Shown one piece after another: positions 9,098 to 16,011 of a DNA stretch of 64,000 nucleotides. A program made the translations under genes and the position numbers. The stretch's first letter is position 1. Every line of letters starts with the position of its first letter. The stretch is from the NCBI GenBank assembly GCA_965116665.1, contig OZ220709.1:868001-932000 (forward strand), written 5' to 3'. This DNA is from Aldehydirespirator sp965116665. GTDB taxonomy: Bacteria; Actinomycetota; Acidimicrobiia; Acidimicrobiales; Aldehydirespiratoraceae. Below the pieces are notes generated by a model. It saw only the letters and a list, made by a program, of their open reading frames with translations, was not told the origin of the DNA and made no database searches.

Positions 9098-10014
9098 CAG
9101 GCTCCGATGTGACGCTACTTCGAGGCTTGCCGGGCGACAATCCTCTGGGGTTCCTCGCCGCGTTGGGTGCTCAGGTGGCTCTAGCCGAGCAGGGCCACGA
9201 TCTTCGCCTGCATTGGACCGACGACCCGATCCCGCGTCCAGTGCTCAGTCCGGCTTGCGGCCTGGACAAGGTTGCCCGGGCGGTCCGCGCCGTGGCTGCG
9301 GCCTGGCTTGACGGGCCTGCGCTGAACGAGGCGATCAATCCTCGGCTGAAGCTCGAGCCCGAGGAGATACGGGATTACCTCCATCGGGGCCGCGACGCCG
9401 GCTCGGCGGGATCGCTCGCTGCGTGCCTGCTGGCAGAGAACAGCTTGGACAACAGCCGCAAGGCCAAGCCCTCTGATCTGTACTTCACCGCTGGCCAGCA
9501 GAAATTCGTCGCTATGGCACGCGCGATTCTTGGTGAGGTCACCGAGGCAGAGATTGTTGATGACATGACAAAGCCATGGAGCTATCGCAGCGAACGGGAA
9601 TCGCTCATGTGGGACACCGTGGACGACCGGTTGCATGCCCTCAGCCATGCGGACCCGACCAAGTCCCAGAATCCGAAACTCACTAACCCGGGCGCGGAAG
9701 CACTGGCGATCCTCGGGCTCAGCAGATACCCGTGCTTCGCCTCGCCTCAGGGAACTCTGACCCAGGGGTGCTCGGGAGGCTGGAAGCGAGGCTGGTTTGT
9801 GTGGCCGTTGTGGACGGCGCCGGCCACCGGACGTGCCGTGAGATCCCTGCTTGCCCAAGTTGGTGTTCCTGCGGAGACCGGTGCAGCTCGTCGTCGTACG
9901 GAGTGGTATCGGTCGTGGGGGTTGAGCCGGGTCATGCAGTCGCAGATTCGCCGCAGCGATCAGGGCGGTTACGGAACGTTTGGCCCGCCTCGCGTCGTCT
10001 GGCAGCGTGATTGA
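9094..10014 (+). CDS. csb3: Csb3 (Cas8g/Cas8u2-like), type I-G large-subunit protein
   Basis: A 306-residue protein at the GTG that overlaps the cas3 stop (GTGA). It has the diagnostic N-terminus LRGLPGDNPLGFLAALGAQ shared by GSU0052/Csb3 and Csx17 proteins. Position and N-terminus identify it as the type I-G Cas8-like subunit, expected to contribute to PAM recognition and to Cas3 docking. It is the short Csb3 form; the longer Csx17 form found in other I-G loci is absent. The C-terminus ends in GGYGTFGPPRVVW. An upstream in-frame start at 9016 would lie inside cas3 and is not favoured. Confidence 0.83.
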   Translation: MTGSDVTLLRGLPGDNPLGFLAALGAQVALAEQGHDLRLHWTDDPIPRPVLSPACGLDKVARAVRAVAAAWLDGPALNEAINPRLKLEPEEIRDYLHRGRDAGSAGSLAACLLAENSLDNSRKAKPSDLYFTAGQQKFVAMARAILGEVTEAEIVDDMTKPWSYRSERESLMWDTVDDRLHALSHADPTKSQNPKLTNPGAEALAILGLSRYPCFASPQGTLTQGCSGGWKRGWFVWPLWTAPATGRAVRSLLAQVGVPAETGAARRRTEWYRSWGLSRVMQSQIRRSDQGGYGTFGPPRVVWQRD

Positions 10015-10077
10015 GGTACCGCGCCTGCTCTTGGCGGGCTCGCGTTGGACTAGATCACCGTAGGCTCACTGGCCAGC

Positions 10078-11715
10078 GTGACTGAGATTCCAGAGCTAGT
10101 ACCCGCTCGGATGATCAACGAGTTCGAGTACTGCCCGCGTCTCTTCTACCTGGAATGGGTGCAGTCGCGCTTCGAGCACAACCAGGACACGATGGAGGGC
10201 GTCTATGTCCACCGGGCCGTCGATGCTGGCGGGGGCCGAATGGGCGAGGCCGACGATCCGCCGTTCAGGAAGGCGAGGTCCGTCGAGCTGAGCTCGCAGC
10301 GGCTCGGCCTGATCGCGAGGGCCGACATCATCGAGCAGCGGGACGGCCAGGTGGTTCCGGTTGAGGTGAAGCGCGGCCGGCCGCCGAAGCACGGCCCGGC
10401 CTGGATGCCCGAGAAGGTTCAACTCTGCACGATCGGCCTGCTGTTGCGCGACAACGGCTACGAGTGCTCGGAAGGGCAGATCTACTTCGCCGAGACCCGC
10501 AAGAGGGCCACGATCCCCCTCGACGACACGCTGTCGGCCCACACACTTCGACTCGTCGAGGAGCTTCGTGAGGTTGCGGCCTCTCCCGATGCCCCCGCGC
10601 CGCTCGTCGACAGTCCGAAGTGTCCGAGATGCTCGCTCGTGGGACTCTGCCTGCCAGACGAGACCAACCTTCATGCGGGGCGCAGCACGGCGACTCCCCG
10701 TCGCCTCACGCCCAGGGACTCGGCCGCGAGACCCCTTTACGTGACCGAGCAGGGCGCTCGGATAGGAATCCGCTCTGGACGGGTGGTCGTCAGCAAGGAC
10801 CGCGAGGAGCTTCAACAGCTCCGACTGATCGACATCTCGCAGATCTCTCTGTACGGCAACGTTCAGGTGAGCAGCCAGATGATGCGAGCGGCGTTCCGCG
10901 AGGGGATACCGGTCTGCTGGTTCTCCTACGGAGGATGGTTCCAGGGCATCGCAGAGGGCCTGCCGTCCAAGCATGTCGATCTGCGCCGGCGCCAGGTCGC
11001 GATCGCCGCTCAGGCGGGGCTGCCTATCGCCCAATCGATGATCGAAGGCAAGTTGCGGAACTCGCGGACATTCCTGAGGCGCAACGCCCGCTCGGACGTC
11101 AAGCCGGTGATGGATCAACTCAAGTCGCTCGCCGACACGGTGCGCGAGAGTGAGTCGATCGAGAGCCTGCTGGGCATGGAGGGCACCGGTGCCCGCCTGT
11201 ATTTCTCGAAGTTCTCGTCGATGATCCGGGACGCGAGTCTCGGGACCTTCGACTTCAACGGCCGCAATCGTCGGCCACCCAAGGATCCTGTCAACTGCCT
11301 GCTGTCCTATGTCTATTCGCTCCTCACCAAGGATCTGACCGCGGTGGCGATCGCGGTGGGGTTCGACCCGTATTTGGGAGTCTTTCACCGACCGCGGTTC
11401 GGGCGCCCAGCCTTGGCGCTGGACCTTGCCGAAGAGTTCCGTCCACTGGTAGCCGAATCTGTGGTAGTCAACGTGATCAACAACGGTGAGATCAATGAGA
11501 GGGACTTCCTGATCCGCGCCGGAGGGGTTTCGCTCACACAGGACGGGAGACGATCAGTGCTCTCCGCATACGAGCGAAGGCTCGACACCGAAGTGACCCA
11601 CCCAACCTATGGATATCGGATCACATACCGACGTGTTCTTGAGGTTCAAGCCCGCATCTTGGCTGCCCATTTGCTCGGTGAGATTCCGAGCTACACCCCC
11701 TTCATGACGAGATAG
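10078..11715 (+). CDS. cas4-cas1: Cas4-Cas1 fusion, spacer acquisition nuclease/integrase
   Basis: A 545-residue fusion characteristic of type I-G. The Cas4 part (about 1-200) has the four iron-sulfur cysteines, Cys19 (EYCPRLFY) and Cys182, Cys185, Cys191 (CPRCSLVGLC), and a RecB-type core ending in VEVKRG. The Cas1 part (about 220-545) keeps the catalytic metal ligands: Glu368 (MEGTGARLYF), His437 (VFHRPRFGR) and Asp449 (LALDLAEEFRP). The Cas4 domain trims prespacers and checks the PAM; Cas1 with Cas2 inserts them beside the leader. It starts with GTG 63 nt after csb3 and ends four bases before cas2. All active-site residues being present suggests adaptation is still possible. Confidence 0.95.
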   Translation: MTEIPELVPARMINEFEYCPRLFYLEWVQSRFEHNQDTMEGVYVHRAVDAGGGRMGEADDPPFRKARSVELSSQRLGLIARADIIEQRDGQVVPVEVKRGRPPKHGPAWMPEKVQLCTIGLLLRDNGYECSEGQIYFAETRKRATIPLDDTLSAHTLRLVEELREVAASPDAPAPLVDSPKCPRCSLVGLCLPDETNLHAGRSTATPRRLTPRDSAARPLYVTEQGARIGIRSGRVVVSKDREELQQLRLIDISQISLYGNVQVSSQMMRAAFREGIPVCWFSYGGWFQGIAEGLPSKHVDLRRRQVAIAAQAGLPIAQSMIEGKLRNSRTFLRRNARSDVKPVMDQLKSLADTVRESESIESLLGMEGTGARLYFSKFSSMIRDASLGTFDFNGRNRRPPKDPVNCLLSYVYSLLTKDLTAVAIAVGFDPYLGVFHRPRFGRPALALDLAEEFRPLVAESVVVNVINNGEINERDFLIRAGGVSLTQDGRRSVLSAYERRLDTEVTHPTYGYRITYRRVLEVQARILAAHLLGEIPSYTPFMTR

Positions 11716-11719
11716 TGCG

Positions 11720-12019
11720 ATGGCCGCTGGCAGAACCCGATATTTGGTGAGCTACGACATCAGCGATGCCAAGCGACTCAGGCAGGTGCACAAGACGGTC
11801 AAGGAGTTCGGCTGGCCGATGCAGTACAGTGTGTTCATCTGTGATCTCGACGCGGTGGAGGTGCTGGTGCTAAAGCAGGAGGTCACAGGCATCATTCATC
11901 ACGGCGAGGACTCCGTAGCCTTCATCAATCTGGGTCCTCCCGCGCACCGCGGCCGCGAGTGCTTCGACTTCTTGGGAGTGCGTTCAGCACTGCCGACCTC
12001 TGGCCCAACGATCATCTGA
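11720..12019 (+). CDS. cas2: Cas2, adaptation complex subunit
   Basis: A 99-residue Cas2 with the ferredoxin-like fold start RYLVSYDISDAKRLRQV, whose Asp residues follow strand beta-1, and the segment WPMQYSVFICDL. Cas2 dimers bridge two Cas1 dimers in the spacer integrase. It starts 4 nt after the cas4-cas1 stop and is the last gene before the leader and array. Confidence 0.95.
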   Translation: MAAGRTRYLVSYDISDAKRLRQVHKTVKEFGWPMQYSVFICDLDAVEVLVLKQEVTGIIHHGEDSVAFINLGPPAHRGRECFDFLGVRSALPTSGPTII

Positions 12020-12187
12020 TGCGAGCGCTAAGGTGACCACGCGATCCCTGGGGACCGCTCGACGCCTTACAACACAAAGCAAATCGCAGCTTGATAACCG
12101 AATCGAGCACCTTCGAAGCTCCAACTTCCACGACCGCTCGCAAACGCCCGCGAACGGGCAGGTCAGGTGTACCGGATTGAGCGAGCG
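12020..12187 (+). promoter_or_regulatory. CRISPR leader
   Basis: The 168-bp non-coding stretch between cas2 and the first repeat. It is A+T-richer in its middle (TTACAACACAAAGCAAATCG). The repeat's ATTGAAGC end faces away from it, the usual arrangement for type I repeats, so transcription and new-spacer insertion should start from this side. Confidence 0.6.
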
Positions 12188-12785
12188 GTTTGGCCGGGCA
12201 ATTGCCCGGCCCTCCATTGAAGCATCAATCGACTCTTCAATGAAATCTTCAAACACGTCATGTTTGGCCGGGCAATTGCCCGGCCCTCCATTGAAGCGAT
12301 AGCTCGGGGCGAGTCGCCCGAGTCGTGCATACAGGGTTTGGCCGGGCAATTGCCCGGCCCTCCATTGAAGCAACGCCGAGGAGCAGCGCGCCGCCATGGA
12401 GGCCCACACGTTTGGCCGGGCAATTGCCCGGCCCTCCATTGAAGCCCGAACAGTTGGGCGGCGGGGCCGCCCCCAACCCGTACCAGTTTGGCCGGGCAAT
12501 TGCCCGGCCCTCCATTGAAGCTGTGGCTCGGACTTCGGCTGAGACTTGGGTTCGAGGGGTTTGGCCGGGCAATTGCCCGGCCCTCCATTGAAGCGACGAG
12601 GTGGCCCGGGCCATCGAGGTCGGCCAGTCCGCGTTTGGCCGGGCAATTGCCCGGCCCTCCATTGAAGCAACATACAAGGAGATACAGAAGTGACGACTAA
12701 GACAGGTTTGGCCGGGCAATTGCCCGGCCCTCCATTGAAGCCCCCTATCCGCTGGTGAACCGCGTAGGAAGTCCGATGGTTTGGC
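12188..12785 (+). CRISPR. Type I-G CRISPR array, 8 full repeats plus the first 7 nt of a ninth
   Basis: The 36-nt repeat starts GTTT, contains the 20-nt perfect palindrome GGCCGGGCAATTGCCCGGCC, and ends CCTCCATTGAAGC. Repeats are at 12188-12223, 12262-12297, 12336-12371, 12410-12445, 12486-12521, 12559-12594, 12633-12668 and 12706-12741; all eight are identical. Spacers are 37-40 nt: 12224-12261, 12298-12335, 12372-12409, 12446-12485, 12522-12558, 12595-12632, 12669-12705, and an eighth at 12742-12778. The ninth repeat stops after GTTTGGC (12779-12785), where IS3 sequence begins. Orientation is plus, with the leader next to cas2. The short unmutated array suggests the original leader-distal part has been deleted. 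Confidence 0.97.
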
Positions 12786-13514
12786 TTCGGTGATGTTGGC
12801 GAAGTCCTCGATGTTGAGGCACTCGTCTCGGAGGCGTCCGTTGAAGGACTCCACGAAGGGTGTCTCCCAGGGTGATCCGGGTTCGATGTAGGCGGTGTGG
12901 GTGCCCCATATGCGGCACCAGTCCCGCAGCGCGGCTGCGGTGAGTTCGGGGCCGTTGTCCATGCGCAGATGCTGGGGCGCGCCCCTCGAGGCGACGAGGC
13001 GCTCGATGGTGGCGACGACGCCGTCTGAGTCGATGCGGTGCGCGGCGTCGACGGCGAGGGCTTCTCGGGTGAACTCGTCGACGATGTTGAGCAGCTTGAT
13101 GCGGCGCAGATCGGCGGTCTCGTCGAACTGGAAGTCCAGAGCCCACACGTCGTTGGGGCCACTGGCGCGCAGCCGCGCGGCGGTGCCGTCGGTGAGCCGT
13201 CGGCGCTTGGCCCGACGCTGGGGTGGCCGTTGCAGGCCCTCATCGCGCCAGATCCGGCGTGTGCGCTTGGGATTGGTCACCAGGCCCTCGCGGTGCGCCA
13301 CCGCATGGGCCTTGCGCCACCCCAGCCGGGGATGGCGCCGAGCGAAGTCCCGCAGATGCTCCCGCAGCTGCTGCTCGGCCGCGCCCGGCGGCGCCTTGGG
13401 CCGGCGCTGGGTCGAGCGGTGCTGGCCCACCACACGGCACGCCCGCCGCTGCGACACCCCGAACCCCGCCTGGAGCCGCTCAACGGCTATGCGGCGACGG
13501 TCCGGGGTCACCAT
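12786..13514 (-). pseudogene. IS3-family transposase OrfB, C-terminus lost at the CRISPR junction
   Basis: The rve-type integrase core is recognisable, with the DDE triad Asp127 (WALDFQ), Asp186 (RMDNGPE) and Glu222 (VESFNGR), giving the DD(35)E spacing of the family. It begins with an HTH_21-like region rich in Arg. About 40 C-terminal residues expected after NIEDFANITEAK are absent; the reading frame instead runs on through repeats and spacers as nonsense. The ATG at 13514 overlaps orfA in the -1 frame at GGAAAATGG, so OrfAB would normally come from -1 frameshifting. Confidence 0.88.
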
Positions 13515-13795
13515 TTTCCCTCGGCCAGCTCCTTGAGCATCGCCTTGTCCAGCTCCGCCTCCGCCAACAGCTTCTTCAACCGGGCGTTCTCAGCCTCCAG
13601 CTCCTTGAGCCTCCTCGCGTCCGCGGCGCTCATACCCGCATAGGCGCGGCGCCAGCGATGCCAGGTCGACTCAGTGATCTCCAGATGCCGCAGCACCTCC
13701 ACCAGGTCGCTGCCGGCGCCCAGCATCCGCTCGCCCTCACGGACCTTGCCAACCGCCTGCTCCGGAGTATGACGTCTCCGCTTCATCGTGGTCAT
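13508..13795 (-). CDS. IS3-family transposase OrfA (HTH protein)
   Basis: A 95-residue protein with an N-terminal helix-turn-helix (KRRRHTPEQAVGKVREGERML, then ITESTWHRWRRAYAGM) and a C-terminal leucine-zipper-like coiled coil (ARRLKELEAENARLKKLL), the standard OrfA plan: binding the IS ends and oligomerising with OrfAB. The gene looks intact; the element as a whole is not, because orfB is truncated. Confidence 0.9.
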   Translation of the reverse strand: MTTMKRRRHTPEQAVGKVREGERMLGAGSDLVEVLRHLEITESTWHRWRRAYAGMSAADARRLKELEAENARLKKLLAEAELDKAMLKELAEGKW

Positions 13796-13855
13796 CCTCC
13801 CATCCTTGGGGACTCAGACCCACAACACGCGGACTCAAATCAGGGACCCACCTCA

Positions 13856-14067
13856 GCGCTGGTCCAACAAGTTCGGCCACGTTGGCTAAGTGTCAAGTTC
13901 CGGTGCCGGTGCTGCAGGGTGACTAGACGCATTAATAGTTGCGTTTGAATTAACTAAAGCGCAGGGGGGCTGGCCCACTCGCAAAATCGTTTCCGGCTGC
14001 GGCGTTTCGCTTGATGGGAAGGGTAATGATGCCTAACCTTCCGAGCCCTAGCGGGGAGGAGACGCAT
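13856..14067. other. Intergenic region between the IS3 remnant and a secreted-protein gene
   Basis: No gene is supported. An A+T-rich block at about 13927-13963 (CGCATTAATAGTTGCG and following) probably includes the promoter of the gene at 14068. Confidence 0.4.
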
Positions 14068-14490
14068 ATGAGAGTCCTGGCCACCCTCGCCATCATGGCG
14101 GTGGTATGCGTGGCGTCGATCACGACGGTCACAGCCCAACAAACCCAACGCTACATCGACGTACCACCCGGCAAGTCCTACAGCGACGCCGTCGAATGGT
14201 CCGCCGCGGAAGACATCATGGCCGGATGCAGCCGCACACGGTTCTGTCCCACCAAATACGCGACGCGTTGGATGGTGGTGGAAGCACTGCACAACCATCA
14301 CCAAGTACTGATCCGCGATGTCCGTGATGCTGTGGCCGAGGCGATACCGGTGTCGATACCGCATGAACATCCGGTTGTCGACTGCATTGCCGACGGGGTG
14401 GAACGCGCCAGCTACGGTGACACCGACGATGTTGTGACCGTGGTTCACAACTGCGTCCGGATACTGTCCGACAAACTTCACGGCTGGTAA
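14068..14490 (+). CDS. Small secreted protein with an SLH-like domain
   Basis: 140 residues from the ATG at 14068, which has GGGGAGGAG just upstream; an earlier in-frame ATG at 14011 would place the signal peptide internally. Residues 1-26 form a Sec signal peptide (RVLATLAIMAVVCVASITTV) with cleavage probably after TAQ. The mature part begins YIDVPPGKSYSDAVEWSAAE and continues DIMAGC...FCPTKYATRWMVVEAL, the pattern of one S-layer homology repeat (F-x-DV, then G-I-x-G-C, then F-x-P-x-x-x-x-T-R). Four or more cysteines suggest disulfides. A surface or envelope role is likely; the exact function is unknown. It sits alone between the IS remnant and decayed genes. Confidence 0.7.
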   Translation: MRVLATLAIMAVVCVASITTVTAQQTQRYIDVPPGKSYSDAVEWSAAEDIMAGCSRTRFCPTKYATRWMVVEALHNHHQVLIRDVRDAVAEAIPVSIPHEHPVVDCIADGVERASYGDTDDVVTVVHNCVRILSDKLHGW

Positions 14491-14520
14491 TTCCCGGCGT
14501 TGAACAGCTAGCGATCCATA

Positions 14521-14567
14521 TAGTTGGCATGTTTCGCATAAGCAGAATATTCCGGAGAAACCAACTA
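14521..14567. repeat. 47-bp inverted-repeat structure containing the second copy of the 1205-1238 motif
   Basis: TAGTTGG (14521-14527) and CCAACTA (14561-14567) are perfect inverted arms. GTTTC (14531-14535) and GAAAC (14557-14561) form an inner pair, and the palindrome GAATATTC (14545-14552) lies in the loop. It could be a terminator for the gene ending at 14490, a binding site, or the end of a small mobile unit. Confidence 0.5.
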
Positions 14568-14752
14568 GCAAGGAGGGACTAGCCGCTGGCGCGCAGCGGT
14601 TGAAGGGTTCCGGCCGCCGCGGAGTCTCTCAGTGGCGCGAGACATGTCGCAAGAGGCTGGTGGCGGATCTGATATTTCGAGGCGTTCGGTAAAGCTGCTT
14701 TGCACACTTCTGGCCCTAGTGGGGTACTCCACATTGCGCACTAGGTCCGTGG

Positions 14753-15730
14753 TTGCGGCGGCGTTCCCGGCCTCGCCCGGACGCTGGTGGCGACCCAGGG
14801 CTGCGTCCGGGGAACGTGCGGCTGACTGCTTGGGAAAAGAGTGATGATCACGCCCAGCATCAACCCGACGGGGGAGAGGCCGACCACAAGCGCCAGCGCC
14901 AGCAGCGCTCGGTGAGGGTGTGGGACGGCGAGGACGGCATGACCCACCTCAAGGCCGAACTCGATCCTGTGACCGGGGAGCGGATCCGCAACCGGTTGGA
15001 GGCCGAGGCCCGGCGCATGTACAAGGCCGACAAGAGGAGCGCTGGGACGGGCGGCTCGAGCCGTCGCAGTTTCGAGCAGTGCATGGCCGACGCCCTCGAT
15101 CGCACGACCGCATCCTCGGCCGCGGCGGTGAGCGCGGGCGCAGGTGGCCGGGGCAACGCGGGCCATCCGCTGGCCGACATAGCGGTTGTCGCCCATCTGG
15201 ACGAGGAGACCAGCCGCATTGTCGCTCAGCTGGCCAACGGCGAGCCGCTGCCGCGCAGTGTCTTCGAGCAGCTCATGTGCCGGTCCGCCATCACGCCGTT
15301 GCTCTACGGCTCAAGCGGTGTGCCGCTGTGGCGGGGCGTCACAAGACGGAGCGCCACCGCCGCCCAGCATCAGGCGCTCATCAGCCGGGACGGAGGCTGC
15401 AGCGGATGTCGAGCAAACCCTGCGTTGTGCGACGACCATCACGTGCGACCCGTCTCCGAGGGCGGGCCGACCGACATCTCGAACATGACCCTGCTCTGCT
15501 GGGACTGTCACAACAAGGTCCATCACCACGGCTGGCGGGTCGTCCCCCGGGGCGACGGCCGCTTCAAGGTCGAACCGCCGAACCGGATCCGCCACGGCCC
15601 AGCCACAGCCCCAGAGCGGCCACCGCCTCGCCACTCCCCGAGGTCGCCGACAAGGACCTCGCTGTGTGACGTGACCGCCACGATGGACATCACGGCGGAT
15701 TGGCTCCCGAGCTCCACCATCTCCGCATAG
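14753..15730 (+). pseudogene. HNH endonuclease (DUF222-type), N-terminally truncated remnant
   Basis: From about 14870 the frame matches the second half of actinobacterial DUF222/HNH proteins: GEDGMTHLKAELDPVTGERI, then LPRSVFEQLMC, then the HNH/zinc module CSGCRANPALCDDHHVRPVS followed by ISNMTLLCWDCHNKVHHHGW. The N-terminal DUF222 helical part is missing; the first 35-40 codons look like unrelated sequence. The C-terminal 45 codons after RIRHGP run antisense through a DUF1330 remnant, so both ends appear broken. Such genes are multicopy in actinomycetes and often decay. No clear ribosome-binding site or start supports expression. Confidence 0.6.
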
Positions 15731-15935
15731 TCGCTGGACCCCACCCAACTGTTCATGGCGTCGGCGGCCGGGAACTCGACGATCAGCAGATTGGTGGGCT
15801 TCCAGGCGCCTTCGATCACCGCCACCCGGTCGCCGCAGACCAGCAACCGGCCACCGTGTTGTTCGGCGGTGTGGGCCGCGGGGCCCACTGATCAACGGTG
15901 GCGACATAGGCGTCACGGTCGACGATTCTGGGGTC
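15660..15935 (-). pseudogene. DUF1330-family protein remnant, frameshifted
   Basis: On the minus strand, IVDRDAYVATVDQWAP in one frame is continued in a second frame by AAHTAEQHGGRLLVCGDRVA, then IEGAWKPTNLLIVEFPAADA and a WVGSSDYAEMVEL segment. Together these match the short DUF1330 (NIPSNAP-like, dimeric alpha-beta barrel) proteins of about 95 residues. The frame switch lies near 15875-15885 in a GC-rich run, and no stop codon follows the expected end at about 15665. The first residues are not clear. It could be real decay or a one-base sequencing error, but loss of the natural end favours decay. Confidence 0.6.
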
Positions 15936-16011
15936 GACCCCGGTGCTGACCCCTCGGGCCAATTCGCGATTATGATACACTCTGTAGCGATTCTTGACCC
16001 GGAAGGCTATC

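Larger units (their letters stand above)
12786..13855 (-). mobile_element. IS3-family insertion sequence, truncated at the CRISPR array
   Basis: Holds overlapping orfA and orfB on the minus strand. The end upstream of orfA probably lies near 13855, where the minus strand begins TGAGGTGGGTCCC, starting with TG as IS3-family ends do. The other end is missing: orfB stops matching the family after Lys in NITEAK, where CRISPR sequence takes over at 12785/12786. No matching inverted repeat or target duplication could be found on that side, so the element is probably immobile. Confidence 0.85.

Noticed and set aside
12742..12790. Inverted-repeat end of the IS3 element next to the array
   Set aside because: No sequence resembling the opposite end (TGAGGTGGGTCCC) is present; the segment has spacer length and is followed by the start of a repeat.
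12033..13243. Open frames with a repeated QWRAGQLPGQT- or GRAIARPS-like peptide
   Set aside because: These are translations of the CRISPR repeats in several frames, not a repeat protein.
14632..14844. Possible 70-codon gene before the HNH remnant
   Set aside because: No ribosome-binding site, no recognisable family, and located in a decayed zone.
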